Assembly (NCBI RefSeq): GCF_900116755.1
Contig: NZ_FPBY01000007.1
Span: forward strand, 1-38,818
Source of the DNA: Clostridium sp. DSM 8431
GTDB taxonomy: Bacteria; Bacillota; Clostridia; Clostridiales; Clostridiaceae
Length of the DNA stretch: 38,818 nucleotides
Reading direction: 5' to 3'
In this document: positions 20,801 through 26,871 of the stretch, one piece after another
How the letters are laid out: each line of letters opens with the position of its first letter
How positions within the stretch are numbered: the stretch's first letter is position 1
Program-made: the position numbers and the translations under genes
The notes under the pieces: model-generated
What the model was told of the DNA's origin: nothing
Seen by the model: only the letters and a program-made list of their open reading frames with translations
Databases searched by the model: none

Positions 20801-23679
20801 TAGAAGAAATTGAATGTAGTCTTCATAGAGTTAGATCTGATATGGATATTAGATTAGCTATTATAGCTTCAAGTAGAGAAGAGCTAAAGAGAAAAATAAG
20901 TCTTGTTATAGAAAAAGGATTTTATACTAAGGGAATATATTTTGGCAAAGTAGATGGTGAAGATAAAATAGCAGATATTTTATCAGGAGATGCAGGAGAA
21001 ATATTCATAAGACAGCTTCTTAAAGATGAGGAATATGAAAAGATAGCAGTGCTTTGGATTAGAGGCATTAATGTGAAATGGATAGATTCTAATAAGATAA
21101 GACATATTTCCTTACCTAAGTATGTATTTGAAAAGCAAAGGTTCTGGGGAATTAAGAAGAAAGAAATAGATAAAAACATTTCTAAAGATATTGGAAAGAT
21201 TGTAGAAGTAGAAGAAGTTAAAGAGGTTATAGAGGTCACAGACATTAAAGAAACTTCAGAAGATATTGAAATAGAAGATTATTTAAAGAAGACCATAGCA
21301 GAAATTATTAAGATTGATGTTAAAGATATTCATGAAGATGAAGTATTTGCAGAAATGGGACTAGATTCTATATTATCTATGGAATTATTACAGAAAATTA
21401 GAGAAAAGTATGGAATTAGATTGTTCCCTAATGAGTTATTAATAAACCCAACAATTAAAGGGGTAAGAGGTCTTATAGAAGAGAGTTTAAAGGAAACTAA
21501 AGGGGAAGATTTAAAGGAAGATTTAAATATAGAAGAAAAGTTACCTGAAAAATCTAAAAAAGTTGTATATGTCTTTAGTTCTCCAAGGTCAGGTTCTACT
21601 TTATTTAGAACTATGCTTATGGGAAATTCTGAAATGTTTGCACCATCAGAGCTTATGCTTCTTCCATATGACAATTTAAAAGAGTGGGATGAAGATTTAA
21701 ATTCTAAAAAATGGGTACATTTTAAAGATGGATTAATTCAAACTATAAAGGTTTTAAAGAATATAAGTGCAGATGAGGCAGTAGCAGAAGTTAAGGATAT
21801 GGTTAAGAATGAAGTGAAAATTAGCGAGGTATATAAAATGCTTCAAGCTTTAGCTTCAGAAAAATACTTTGTAGATAAGACTCCTCCATATTCAGAAAGT
21901 GTAGACATATTAAAGAAAGCAGAAGAAACAACTCCAAATGCTTTATATATTTATTTACACAGAAATCCTTTATCTGTAATGGAGTCACTAGTTAGAAATA
22001 GGTTCCATAAGTTATTAAATGTAAATGAAGAACCATGGAAATTTGCAGATGAAGCATGGAGAAATGCTAATGAAAATATTATAAATTTCCTAGATACAGT
22101 AGATGATTCAAGAAAGATTGAAGTAGCCTATGAAGATTTAGTGGCATCACCTAAGGAAGAAATGGAGAGAATCTGTAACTGGCTTGGCATTGAGTATGAA
22201 GATTCTATGATAAACCCATATGAGGGAGATAAGATGAGAGATGGATTAAGAGAAAATTCAATGCCTGTTGGTGATCCAAACTTTTTAACTCATAAAAAGA
22301 TAGAACCTGAATTAGCATTAGCATGGAAAAAGAATATTAAATATGTAGAAAAATTAAGTAATGAAACTAAGAGTTTAGCAGAAAAGTTAGGCTATGTCTT
22401 TGAAGAAGGGTTAGAAGTATATAGTCCTTACAAATTAGGACCTTCACAAAAGGGTTTTATAAATTATATAAGAGAATATGATGAAACAATACAATTTACT
22501 ATGGTTCAATCTGGGGAGATAAGCCTTAAAGAAAAACTAGACTTAAAGAAGATGAATAAAGCTATAGAAAACTTAGTTAAGGCTCATCCAGTTTTAACAA
22601 ATAAGTTCTTTATTAAAGATGGAGAGTGGTATCAAGGACCTTCTGAATATAATACTATTCCGATAAAGGTTATTGATGGAACTACATGGGATAAAGATGA
22701 ATTTAATGATAAAAGGCAATATTTAATTGATGAAGGACTTAAGGAAATAGATATTTTTAAAGGAAAGCTAATATCAATGATAGCTCTAAAAAAAGATGAT
22801 TTAGTTTATGAATTCACATTAATAATTCATCATTTTGTTTGTGATGCAGTATCTTCAGGAGTTATATGGAAAGAACTTTTTGAAAGATATAATGGAAAAA
22901 TTTCTGATAGTAATTTTGTAGACACAGGATATGAAGAATATATAAATAATCTTGATAAGATAATGAAGTCTACAGTTTATAAGGGCTCTCTTAAAGCTTG
23001 GAAGGAAGCAATACCTGTTAAGGATATAAAGAAAATAAAATTAACTAATAATACTCAAGCGGATAGAAGAGAAAAAAGAGAGATTTTAAATTTTAGAGAT
23101 ATTGGGGACATTAAAGATAAGAGTAGAATATTCCACATAGTAGGTGCAGCTTTATATTTAGCAGTTCAAGAAGTTACTGAAGATAGTAATGTATGTATTG
23201 CTCATATGTTAGGGCAAAGGAATTTACCTATGAAGAGAAATGTTAATGAAATAGTTGGATGTTTTGTAGATGATATACCTATTTATATTAATGTAGATTC
23301 TAATAAGGAATATTCTGAAATAATAAATGAGTTTAAAAAGAAATTTAGCAAGTTTTCATCAATTAGTAGTAGTTATGGTGTACTTGCAAGTAAAGGAAAA
23401 TTACCTGATGTTTATAAACTGTGCAACGTAAGATTAAATTATCAGCCTTATAGATTAAATGAGTTAGGTTTTAATGCATGGTCAACTGATTTACATGTTG
23501 CACCTAATTTACCTCATAAGTATGTATACAATTGTATAGTTCAAGAATTAGAAGATGGATTAAGATTTGAAGTAAGATACTCAGGAAAACATATGAAAAC
23601 TGAAGAGGTACAAGGGTTTATTGATAGGTGGATTTCATTAATTAAGAAAATTTATATTGAGTCTAGTGAAGAGTTATAA
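13354..23679 (+). CDS. trans-AT polyketide synthase 2 (DH-like-ACP-ACP-KS-DH-KR-ACP-KS-ACP-sulfotransferase-C)
   Basis: This 3441-aa megasynthase completes and probably releases the polyketide. Its domains, in order, are a short helical N-terminus; a DH-like domain (His52, but Leu61 and Glu211 replace the usual Pro and Asp); tandem ACPs (Ser337, Ser438); KS4 (Cys691, His826, His866); DH (His1145, Asp1302); KR (1628 onward, Ser1756, Tyr1769); ACP (Ser1923 in GINS); KS5 (Cys2173, His2308, His2355); ACP (Ser2672); a PAPS-dependent sulfotransferase (5'-phosphosulfate loop at 2743-2749, HRNP at 2869-2872); and a condensation-type domain with HHFVCDAVS at 3159-3167. The start is TTG 13354, 6 bases after GGGGGTG and 3 bases after the PKS1 stop codon, so translation is probably coupled. 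There is no AT, ER or thioesterase domain. The sulfotransferase-condensation ending is unusual. Confidence 0.95.
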   Translation: MEVLDILNNLNSGKIDMKYAQLLLEDEVEEEKTLEGQYKINFNSSDDYVKDHIVNGEKILLGVTYIGSTLNLLKDKGYYFDNIQLKNIILKKAIILDEGKTAEICTSVEDEGKSIRVYNSLNEEAASMDIKKNSEVYPRPKLDFSNIKHKKILSGESIYSLDNELKIIHGKSLRTIDEIIVLNDKECISKLSLKNTEERFKKWPIHPAFIEAASMSWIHIVPKDVLKTFIPLSIKSVDIFDFLASDNAYSKVEVVKVKKDLIELNIDLYDENKVPVLKLNGFVLKYFGKSNNNEKKHNFKIDEEIKRYILNHIIKIGNLDEKEIDLSKNFMEIGLDSIKLLELAKKIEQEIGIELYPTLFFEYENVEELTEYFLKEHKNNFSEYLSKGLSENIKDHAFEGDINSEISNYIMEKIIKVNPSLKEAIDFEKNFMEIGLDSVQLLDLSKDIEKEIGIELYPTLFFEYQNVMELTEYFLENHKEEFKKYFNFEEDSRSDFNLENNYEIEDTEFKETLDNEDYEADEDIAIIGIGGMLPESSNINEFWNNMLQKKDMIKEIPKDHFDYKKWYDERIQYPDKLYCKYGSFIKDVDKFDAKFFGVSKIEAEVMDPQLRKLLEVTHNALEDSGYINKIKGSNTGYYVGTCFHDYLYELLKSGRRVGPYDGTGNAATMLSNYPSFYYDLKGPSISVDTACSSSLVALHLACTAINNKECDMAIVTGVNLLLSPWHYVYFSSTGALSKSGRCHTFDSKADGYVPGEAVAAFVIKPLKKAKEDKDNIYAVIKGSAVNHGGHASNITAPNIKRETEVICKAWNKAGINPDRINFIETHGTGTKLGDPIEVEAIKSSFKKLNRGNNKCFISSAKASIGHTEGAAGLVGILRVILAMKSKIIPAMPKYEEMNPLINIKDTPLVINKEATFWERVNDEPRAAGVSAFGIGGTYAHVVIEEYNNDASKAEENTLPEIITLSAKNKESLNKQVQNLYDYLSENEDISLSDVSYTLNTGRENYNERIAIIADNMKDLLSKLKIILLKEDRNNEDICLGNAQKEYAKSFVKSNDLKELIEKWTVGYLIDWSKYYEGREGRIISLPTYSFDEKLYWAKEVVRNLDEEDRADNIVNTIVGNSYDVKDNIAEFDVKLDGNEFYLNEHKLHGEKVLVGAAFIEMSLEALNVIRSKENFKLRNIQWYRTISFKEDKKNFKLRIDKEKKVITILSKDLNITYFKAEFEENLDEGHRIDIPNKNEAKYKFSGMKKNEDIYINFESLGLNLGKSFRVVEEFYYNDENAVSFINSSLDANLYKMHPALLDGSFHGVSAFFLDEKESINVPFSVGEVKLFNDFEKSMVVFLKRTKKNINSHINTFDIDIYSTNGKAIASIRDFSARKILKKDVETQKESKEIETTYITSIVKETDSLQRNSDIWKRGVLVFSETHDFDKRLIYEKYDTDLIVIVNKGKEFRKIKNNHYEINPHSKEDYKLLWQDIKNDLVNITSIIYFAREVKNFNKDNLISEYLEKGPLEYMYICQTISKFKLNNNLNIYYLYHFKDEDEDIIHEALLSMSKSIKRENKKLRLKIIGYDEGVGNKDLYNILDSESQTEDLDVVYKENKRYKRVFVPLKDDKKIVSNIKEGSVILITGGNGTIGFEMAKYFAKNYKAKLVLIGRRIIDDISRVYEEIKSLGGECIYYRADVCKADDMKRIIEKAKLNFGSIDGIIHCAGIIKDRSFMFKDIEEVDEVLAPKIYGSMILDSITKNENLSFFITISSVSAVIGSVGQCDYAYANSFMDKFCEYRNKKVLMGDRAGHSLSINYSFWKDGGMKLPKEVLEKYEAELGLLPISKEIALKTLEYGLSKKVNHICVMRGVPSKMKTSLNDIKWSDKEYIVPISKGVNRRMKVTENLLKEELRNILTNLAKEDDVDIRDDIKIEEYGINSIGYAEFANEVNEKLNIDISPAIFFSNPSIAELAKEIIKEYPSIFEDIKETDKEEKLLDYDMTLKEDNYYEEAVPIVNKKDSVNLNTDVAIIGMDCVFPGAKDADSFWENLRSGKESIVEIPKSRWDFRDYLEDSDSVKWGGFIEDVDVFDNKFFKVTPREAEQMDPQQRLFLKMVWRSIEDSGHSPKELSGKNVGVFVGASSYDYMDLMRTNNNEVEAYTSLGNSHSMIANRVSYFLNLHGPSEAIDTACSSSLVAISRAVELLKNGDCEYAIAGGINLMLSPTLHQSFEKAGMLSKKGHCSTFDKDADGYVRGEGGGVVLLKPLDKAIRDKDNIYAVIKGTSVNHGGRANFITAPNPDAQAELITSCYEKAGIDFSTIKYIETHGTGTSLGDAVEIAGLNKAYKNSLSKHNKVYGEDSKCLIGSVKTNIGHLEAASGMASLIKSILILKNEEIVPHLNVKEINPNLNLEKSHFTIVNKLTSWKAHYETPRRIGISSFGFGGTNAHLILEDYKNSFDKRFDENRDKTHIFTFSSMSEESLKEYMKEFDSFLENEGSNYTLEEIECSLHRVRSDMDIRLAIIASSREELKRKISLVIEKGFYTKGIYFGKVDGEDKIADILSGDAGEIFIRQLLKDEEYEKIAVLWIRGINVKWIDSNKIRHISLPKYVFEKQRFWGIKKKEIDKNISKDIGKIVEVEEVKEVIEVTDIKETSEDIEIEDYLKKTIAEIIKIDVKDIHEDEVFAEMGLDSILSMELLQKIREKYGIRLFPNELLINPTIKGVRGLIEESLKETKGEDLKEDLNIEEKLPEKSKKVVYVFSSPRSGSTLFRTMLMGNSEMFAPSELMLLPYDNLKEWDEDLNSKKWVHFKDGLIQTIKVLKNISADEAVAEVKDMVKNEVKISEVYKMLQALASEKYFVDKTPPYSESVDILKKAEETTPNALYIYLHRNPLSVMESLVRNRFHKLLNVNEEPWKFADEAWRNANENIINFLDTVDDSRKIEVAYEDLVASPKEEMERICNWLGIEYEDSMINPYEGDKMRDGLRENSMPVGDPNFLTHKKIEPELALAWKKNIKYVEKLSNETKSLAEKLGYVFEEGLEVYSPYKLGPSQKGFINYIREYDETIQFTMVQSGEISLKEKLDLKKMNKAIENLVKAHPVLTNKFFIKDGEWYQGPSEYNTIPIKVIDGTTWDKDEFNDKRQYLIDEGLKEIDIFKGKLISMIALKKDDLVYEFTLIIHHFVCDAVSSGVIWKELFERYNGKISDSNFVDTGYEEYINNLDKIMKSTVYKGSLKAWKEAIPVKDIKKIKLTNNTQADRREKREILNFRDIGDIKDKSRIFHIVGAALYLAVQEVTEDSNVCIAHMLGQRNLPMKRNVNEIVGCFVDDIPIYINVDSNKEYSEIINEFKKKFSKFSSISSSYGVLASKGKLPDVYKLCNVRLNYQPYRLNELGFNAWSTDLHVAPNLPHKYVYNCIVQELEDGLRFEVRYSGKHMKTEEVQGFIDRWISLIKKIYIESSEEL
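14920..19254 (+). other. PKS2 module 4: KS-DH-KR-ACP
   Basis: KS4 carries VDTACSSS, ETHGTGT and KASIGHTEG, so it is complete. The DH has His1145 and Asp1302 in DGSFH, but Val1154 replaces the motif Pro. The KR loop is TGGNGTIG, with Ser1756 and Tyr1769. The ACP attachment site reads GINS in place of the usual G-x-DS. The expected product is an alpha,beta-enoyl intermediate, provided the DH is active despite the Pro-to-Val change. Confidence 0.8.
19381..21489 (+). other. PKS2 module 5: KS-ACP (no reductive domains)
   Basis: KS5 is complete (Cys2173, His2308, His2355) and is followed only by a post-KS linker, a Glu/Val-rich spacer and an ACP (Ser2672). If the KS elongates, the ACP would carry a beta-keto thioester. 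That does not directly offer the beta-hydroxyl used by the curacin-type sulfotransferase. Confidence 0.8.
21556..22410 (+). other. PKS2 embedded PAPS-dependent sulfotransferase domain
   Basis: SSPRSGST (2742-2749) is the 5'-phosphosulfate-binding loop of the sulfotransferase fold. HRNPLSVMES (2869-2878) fits the 3'-phosphate-binding segment. The length of about 285 residues suits a complete domain. The best-studied relatives in assembly lines are the CurM and Ols sulfotransferases, which sulfate a beta-hydroxyl so that a thioesterase can release a terminal alkene. Here a condensation-type domain follows in place of the thioesterase. The acceptor hydroxyl is unknown. Confidence 0.85.
22417..23676 (+). 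other. PKS2 C-terminal condensation-type (acyltransfer) domain
   Basis: This region of about 420 residues has the CAT-like layout of NRPS condensation domains. The motif HHFVCDAVS (3159-3167) fits HH-x3-D with Ala in place of the usual Gly. No adenylation or peptidyl carrier domain is present, so it cannot act in ordinary peptide extension. As the last domain of the line it may release the chain onto a free amine or alcohol, or transfer it to another carrier. It could also be a non-catalytic partner of the sulfotransferase. Confidence 0.75.
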
Positions 23680-23698
23680 AAGGGGGAAGAACACTTTT

Positions 23699-25282
23699 AT
23701 GGAAATTGAAATTGAAAATAGAAAAGTAGTTATTGAAGAAGTAGGAGATAGAAATAATATACCAGTTATTATGGTGCCGGCAATTGGAAGACCGGCATCA
23801 GACTTTAGATTATTATCTGAAAAGTTAGCTAAAAATGGATATTGGGCTTTAATGTTTAATCCTAGAGGAGTAAAAGGAAGTACTGGACTTGATGAATCTC
23901 TAAAAATTGATGATGTAGCAAGGGATGTTTATTTAGTTTTAAAAAAACTTGGAGCTTCAAAAGCACATTTTATTGGAAATGCCTTTGGAACTAGAGTTGC
24001 AAGAATGATGGCTGAAAAGTATCCAAAGATAGCTTTAAGTTCAACTAGTATAACAATGGGTGGCTTTTTAGCACCTCAGCTTCCTTATCCCCTATTAGCT
24101 TTAGACATGATAAAAAATAAGGAAAATAAAAAAGAAAATTTTAAAGATGTTATAGAAGAAGCATATTTTTCAAAGGGAAATGACTGTAGTATATGGCTTG
24201 ATGGATGGTGTACAGATGTAATACCAGCTTATACATTAGCCCTTACAAGAACATCTATAGAAGAATTAAAATCTGCAGGGTCAGCACCAATGCTAATAGT
24301 TCAAGGAGAAGATGATGTATTTGCACCTGTATTGGCAGGAGAAATTATGAAAAGTAAGCTAAAAGAACAGGTAAGAGTAGAAAACCTTCCTAAAGCTGCA
24401 CATGAAATTTTGCATGAACAGCCAGAGTTATTAGCAAAGGTAATTATAAAGTTTTTAAAAGATGTAGATAATAATAGATTTTTCAATGATTCTTCAAGTG
24501 AAAAAGATCATTTAAAGGAAATAGATAAAGTAATATTTAATGATAAAACACTAAATCATAAGATACTTAAAAGAATAGAAAATCATAATGAATTTTTTAA
24601 AACTTATTTAAAGGATAAAAAGGTTATTTTAGATTATGGATGTGGAGTAGGAAATACAACTACTGAATTAGCAAAATCTTATGGAATAGAAAAAGTATAC
24701 GGATTAGATAGTAGTGAAGCGTTAATAAAGTTAGCTAAAGAAAAAGCTACAGAAAATATTGAATTTATTAAAAGTGATATATATAAATTGCCTTTTAGTG
24801 ATAACTTCTTTGATGCAGTATGGGTTAATGAACGTATATTGTATTTAGAAAATCCAGTAAAACTATTAAGGGAAGCTTATAGAGTCTTAAAAGATGGTGG
24901 AGTTATAGGCATTAATTCTATGGATTTTGATAGTAATATTACTACAGTAGATTCAGAAATTATAAATGAAACTATTAATGATATTGAAAATGCACTTAAA
25001 GAAAAGGGCTATAACATAAGACAAGGAAAATATAATGCTCACCTGTTAGATAGAGCAGGCTTTAAAAAAATAGTTTCTAAGGCAGAAGTAGAATGTTACT
25101 CTTCAGTAGAGGACAAGGAGAACTTAGCAAGTTTTATGGTTGATATAAAAGAAAGTCTAGGAGAACATGACAATTTAGATGATGTAAAAAAAGCATGGAA
25201 GGTTTGGATAGAAGAATCTTGGTCATTCTTTTCAATAGCTAACTGCAGAGCAATTGGATGGAAGGAAAGTAAAGAAGAATGA
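23699..25282 (+). CDS. alpha/beta-hydrolase-like domain (nucleophile Ala) fused to SAM methyltransferase
   Basis: This 527-aa fusion follows the synthases directly. ATG 23699 is chosen because a GGGGGAAG site follows the PKS2 stop codon. The frame is open upstream into PKS2, but that part is an overlap artefact. Residues about 1-260 form an alpha/beta-hydrolase fold. The nucleophile elbow reads GNAFG with Ala95 where Ser, Cys or Asp is expected, while an acidic position (Asp205/206) and His235 remain. It may therefore be a non-hydrolytic fold member, such as a lyase, cyclase, scaffold or substrate-binding domain. Residues about 285-527 are a class I methyltransferase with DYGCGVG at 312-318. 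Its C-terminal third resembles the separate methyltransferase at 26872, sharing a GKYNA segment and a C-terminal CR-x2-GWK. A role in tailoring or off-loading is inferred from position. Confidence 0.85.
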   Translation: MEIEIENRKVVIEEVGDRNNIPVIMVPAIGRPASDFRLLSEKLAKNGYWALMFNPRGVKGSTGLDESLKIDDVARDVYLVLKKLGASKAHFIGNAFGTRVARMMAEKYPKIALSSTSITMGGFLAPQLPYPLLALDMIKNKENKKENFKDVIEEAYFSKGNDCSIWLDGWCTDVIPAYTLALTRTSIEELKSAGSAPMLIVQGEDDVFAPVLAGEIMKSKLKEQVRVENLPKAAHEILHEQPELLAKVIIKFLKDVDNNRFFNDSSSEKDHLKEIDKVIFNDKTLNHKILKRIENHNEFFKTYLKDKKVILDYGCGVGNTTTELAKSYGIEKVYGLDSSEALIKLAKEKATENIEFIKSDIYKLPFSDNFFDAVWVNERILYLENPVKLLREAYRVLKDGGVIGINSMDFDSNITTVDSEIINETINDIENALKEKGYNIRQGKYNAHLLDRAGFKKIVSKAEVECYSSVEDKENLASFMVDIKESLGEHDNLDDVKKAWKVWIEESWSFFSIANCRAIGWKESKEE

Positions 25283-26280
25283 TAAATAGATTTCATAAGA
25301 TACTTTTAAAATTCTTTGGATTAATTTTCTTAGAAGTAGTTATAGCAATTTTTACTTCAAAACTTAGATGGATTTTTATATTAATGATTATTCTAGAAAC
25401 ATTAATAGTAATGATTTTGCCAGTTATAAGAAAAAGAGGGGGATATAAAGCCCGTTATGAAAATAATGATAAAGATACTTTTATAAAGTTAAATTCAGGA
25501 TATGTAAGGTATAAGTTAATGGGACAGGTTAATGATCCTTTAGTTATTCTTATAAATGGTTTTCCAATGCCTTATGAAATATGGGATAAAAATATTGAAA
25601 AGCTAGTTAATAGTAATTACAGGGTTTTGCAGTTTGATTTCTTTGGTTTAGGGTATTCTGAGTATCCTAAAAAGGATAAGGTGAATTTTAAATTATACTG
25701 CAGGCAGATTAGTGAACTTGTTGATAAATTAAATATTACATCAACCATAAATGTAGTGGCATTTTCAGCAGGATGTAGTATTGCAGCAAAATTTATAGAA
25801 AGTTATACAAAGTATGACTTTGGAAAAGTTGTATTTATTGGGCCTATGGTTAAGGGACAAAATATTTCTCCTTTTAATTGGCCTTTTGTAGGTGAATACT
25901 TTACAAGTATATTTATGGGCAATGCACTAAACAATATATTCTATAGTAACTTTAATAAGAAAATAGATTTAGATAGATTTAAAGAAAAGTTTTTTAATCA
26001 AAAGAAATTAAAGTCCTTTTATAAAGGATGGCTAAGCTTTTATAGAACTGTGTTTCCAGAGGTAAATTTAAAAATTTATGAAGGGTTAAAGGATAAAAAA
26101 ATTATGGTACACGTTATATGTGGTAAGGAAGATAAAGTAGTGCCTTTAGAAGATTCTCTACTACTAAAAGAGTCTTTTAACTGGCCAGTAGAAATAGTTG
26201 AAGATGGGGGACATGCTGTACAGTATGACTGCTATGAAAAAGTGAATTTAAGCATATTAAAATTTTTATCACAAATGTAA
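25279..26280 (+). CDS. Membrane-anchored alpha/beta-hydrolase
   Basis: This 333-aa protein starts in a 4-base ATGA overlap with the preceding gene, so the two are translationally coupled. Two hydrophobic stretches at about residues 9-26 and 32-48 predict an N-terminal membrane anchor, followed by a basic segment. The rest is an alpha/beta-hydrolase: Ser163 in AFSAG, where Ala replaces the first Gly of G-x-S-x-G, with Asp285 in GKEDKVVP and His312 in GGHAVQ. The triad is complete, unlike in its upstream neighbour. It is the best candidate in the operon for a stand-alone thioesterase or hydrolase that releases or matures the product, perhaps at the membrane. The substrate is unknown and could also be a lipid or a toxic intermediate. 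Confidence 0.85.
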   Translation: MINRFHKILLKFFGLIFLEVVIAIFTSKLRWIFILMIILETLIVMILPVIRKRGGYKARYENNDKDTFIKLNSGYVRYKLMGQVNDPLVILINGFPMPYEIWDKNIEKLVNSNYRVLQFDFFGLGYSEYPKKDKVNFKLYCRQISELVDKLNITSTINVVAFSAGCSIAAKFIESYTKYDFGKVVFIGPMVKGQNISPFNWPFVGEYFTSIFMGNALNNIFYSNFNKKIDLDRFKEKFFNQKKLKSFYKGWLSFYRTVFPEVNLKIYEGLKDKKIMVHVICGKEDKVVPLEDSLLLKESFNWPVEIVEDGGHAVQYDCYEKVNLSILKFLSQM

Positions 26281-26308
26281 GAAATAAAAAATTAGGGGGT
26301 AAAATTCA

Positions 26309-26836
26309 ATGAAACAAAAAGGTGTAACAATATGGTTTACAGGGCTTTCAGGTGCAGGAAAGACTACAATAGCTAAAAGGGTTTTTGAAATTTTAAAAGA
26401 CAAAGGAATAGATTGTGAAAGGTTAGATGGAGATACTTTAAGGGAAGGTATATGTAAGGATTTGGGCTTCTCTCAGGAAGATAGAAATAAAAATATTGAG
26501 AGAGTAACTTACATTGCAAAGGTATTAACTAAACATAATGTAATAACCCTTGCTTCCTTAATTTCTCCATATAAATCAATGAGGGAATATGCAAGAAATG
26601 AAATTGGTGCTTTTTTAGAAATATTCGTAGATGCATCCCTTGAAGTAGTGCAAAAAAGAGATGTTAAAGGTTTATATAAAAAAGCATTAGCAGGAGAAAT
26701 TAAGGGTTTTACAGGAATTGATGCACCATACGAAAAACCTGAAAACCCAGATCTTACAATTTGCACTGCGTCAATGACTGTTGATGAATCAGCAAATCAA
26801 GTTATTACTTTATTAGAGAGTAAAGGATACATTTAA
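26309..26836 (+). CDS. cysC: Adenylylsulfate (APS) kinase
   Basis: This 175-aa enzyme phosphorylates adenylyl sulfate with ATP to give PAPS, the sulfate donor for sulfotransferases. The P-loop GLSGAGKTT is at residues 12-20. The family segments DGD-x-LR, the LGFS-x-EDR region and the late GFTGIDAPYEKP motif are all present, and the length matches bacterial CysC. AGGGGGT lies upstream of ATG 26309. It sits inside a polyketide operon next to a sulfotransferase domain, not with cysteine-assimilation genes, so I infer that it feeds PAPS to the PKS2 sulfotransferase. No ATP sulfurylase or PAP phosphatase is in the window, so those activities must come from elsewhere. Confidence 0.95.
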   Translation: MKQKGVTIWFTGLSGAGKTTIAKRVFEILKDKGIDCERLDGDTLREGICKDLGFSQEDRNKNIERVTYIAKVLTKHNVITLASLISPYKSMREYARNEIGAFLEIFVDASLEVVQKRDVKGLYKKALAGEIKGFTGIDAPYEKPENPDLTICTASMTVDESANQVITLLESKGYI

Positions 26837-26871
26837 AATATAAATCTTAGTAAAAAGGAGGAACTATCAAA

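Noticed and set aside
23657-23698. Earlier start of the hydrolase-methyltransferase gene inside PKS2
   Set aside because: The in-frame upstream start has no ribosome site and overlaps the PKS2 end. The GGGGGAAG site directs ATG 23699.
23699-24470. Calling the fused hydrolase domain the assembly-line thioesterase
   Set aside because: The nucleophile position is Ala (GNAFG), so ordinary thioester hydrolysis is unlikely. The membrane-anchored hydrolase has the complete triad.
2835-26766. Numerous reverse-strand ORFs of 60-140 codons inside the PKS and tailoring genes
   Set aside because: They are antisense shadows of long, well-supported coding regions, without ribosome sites or recognisable domains.
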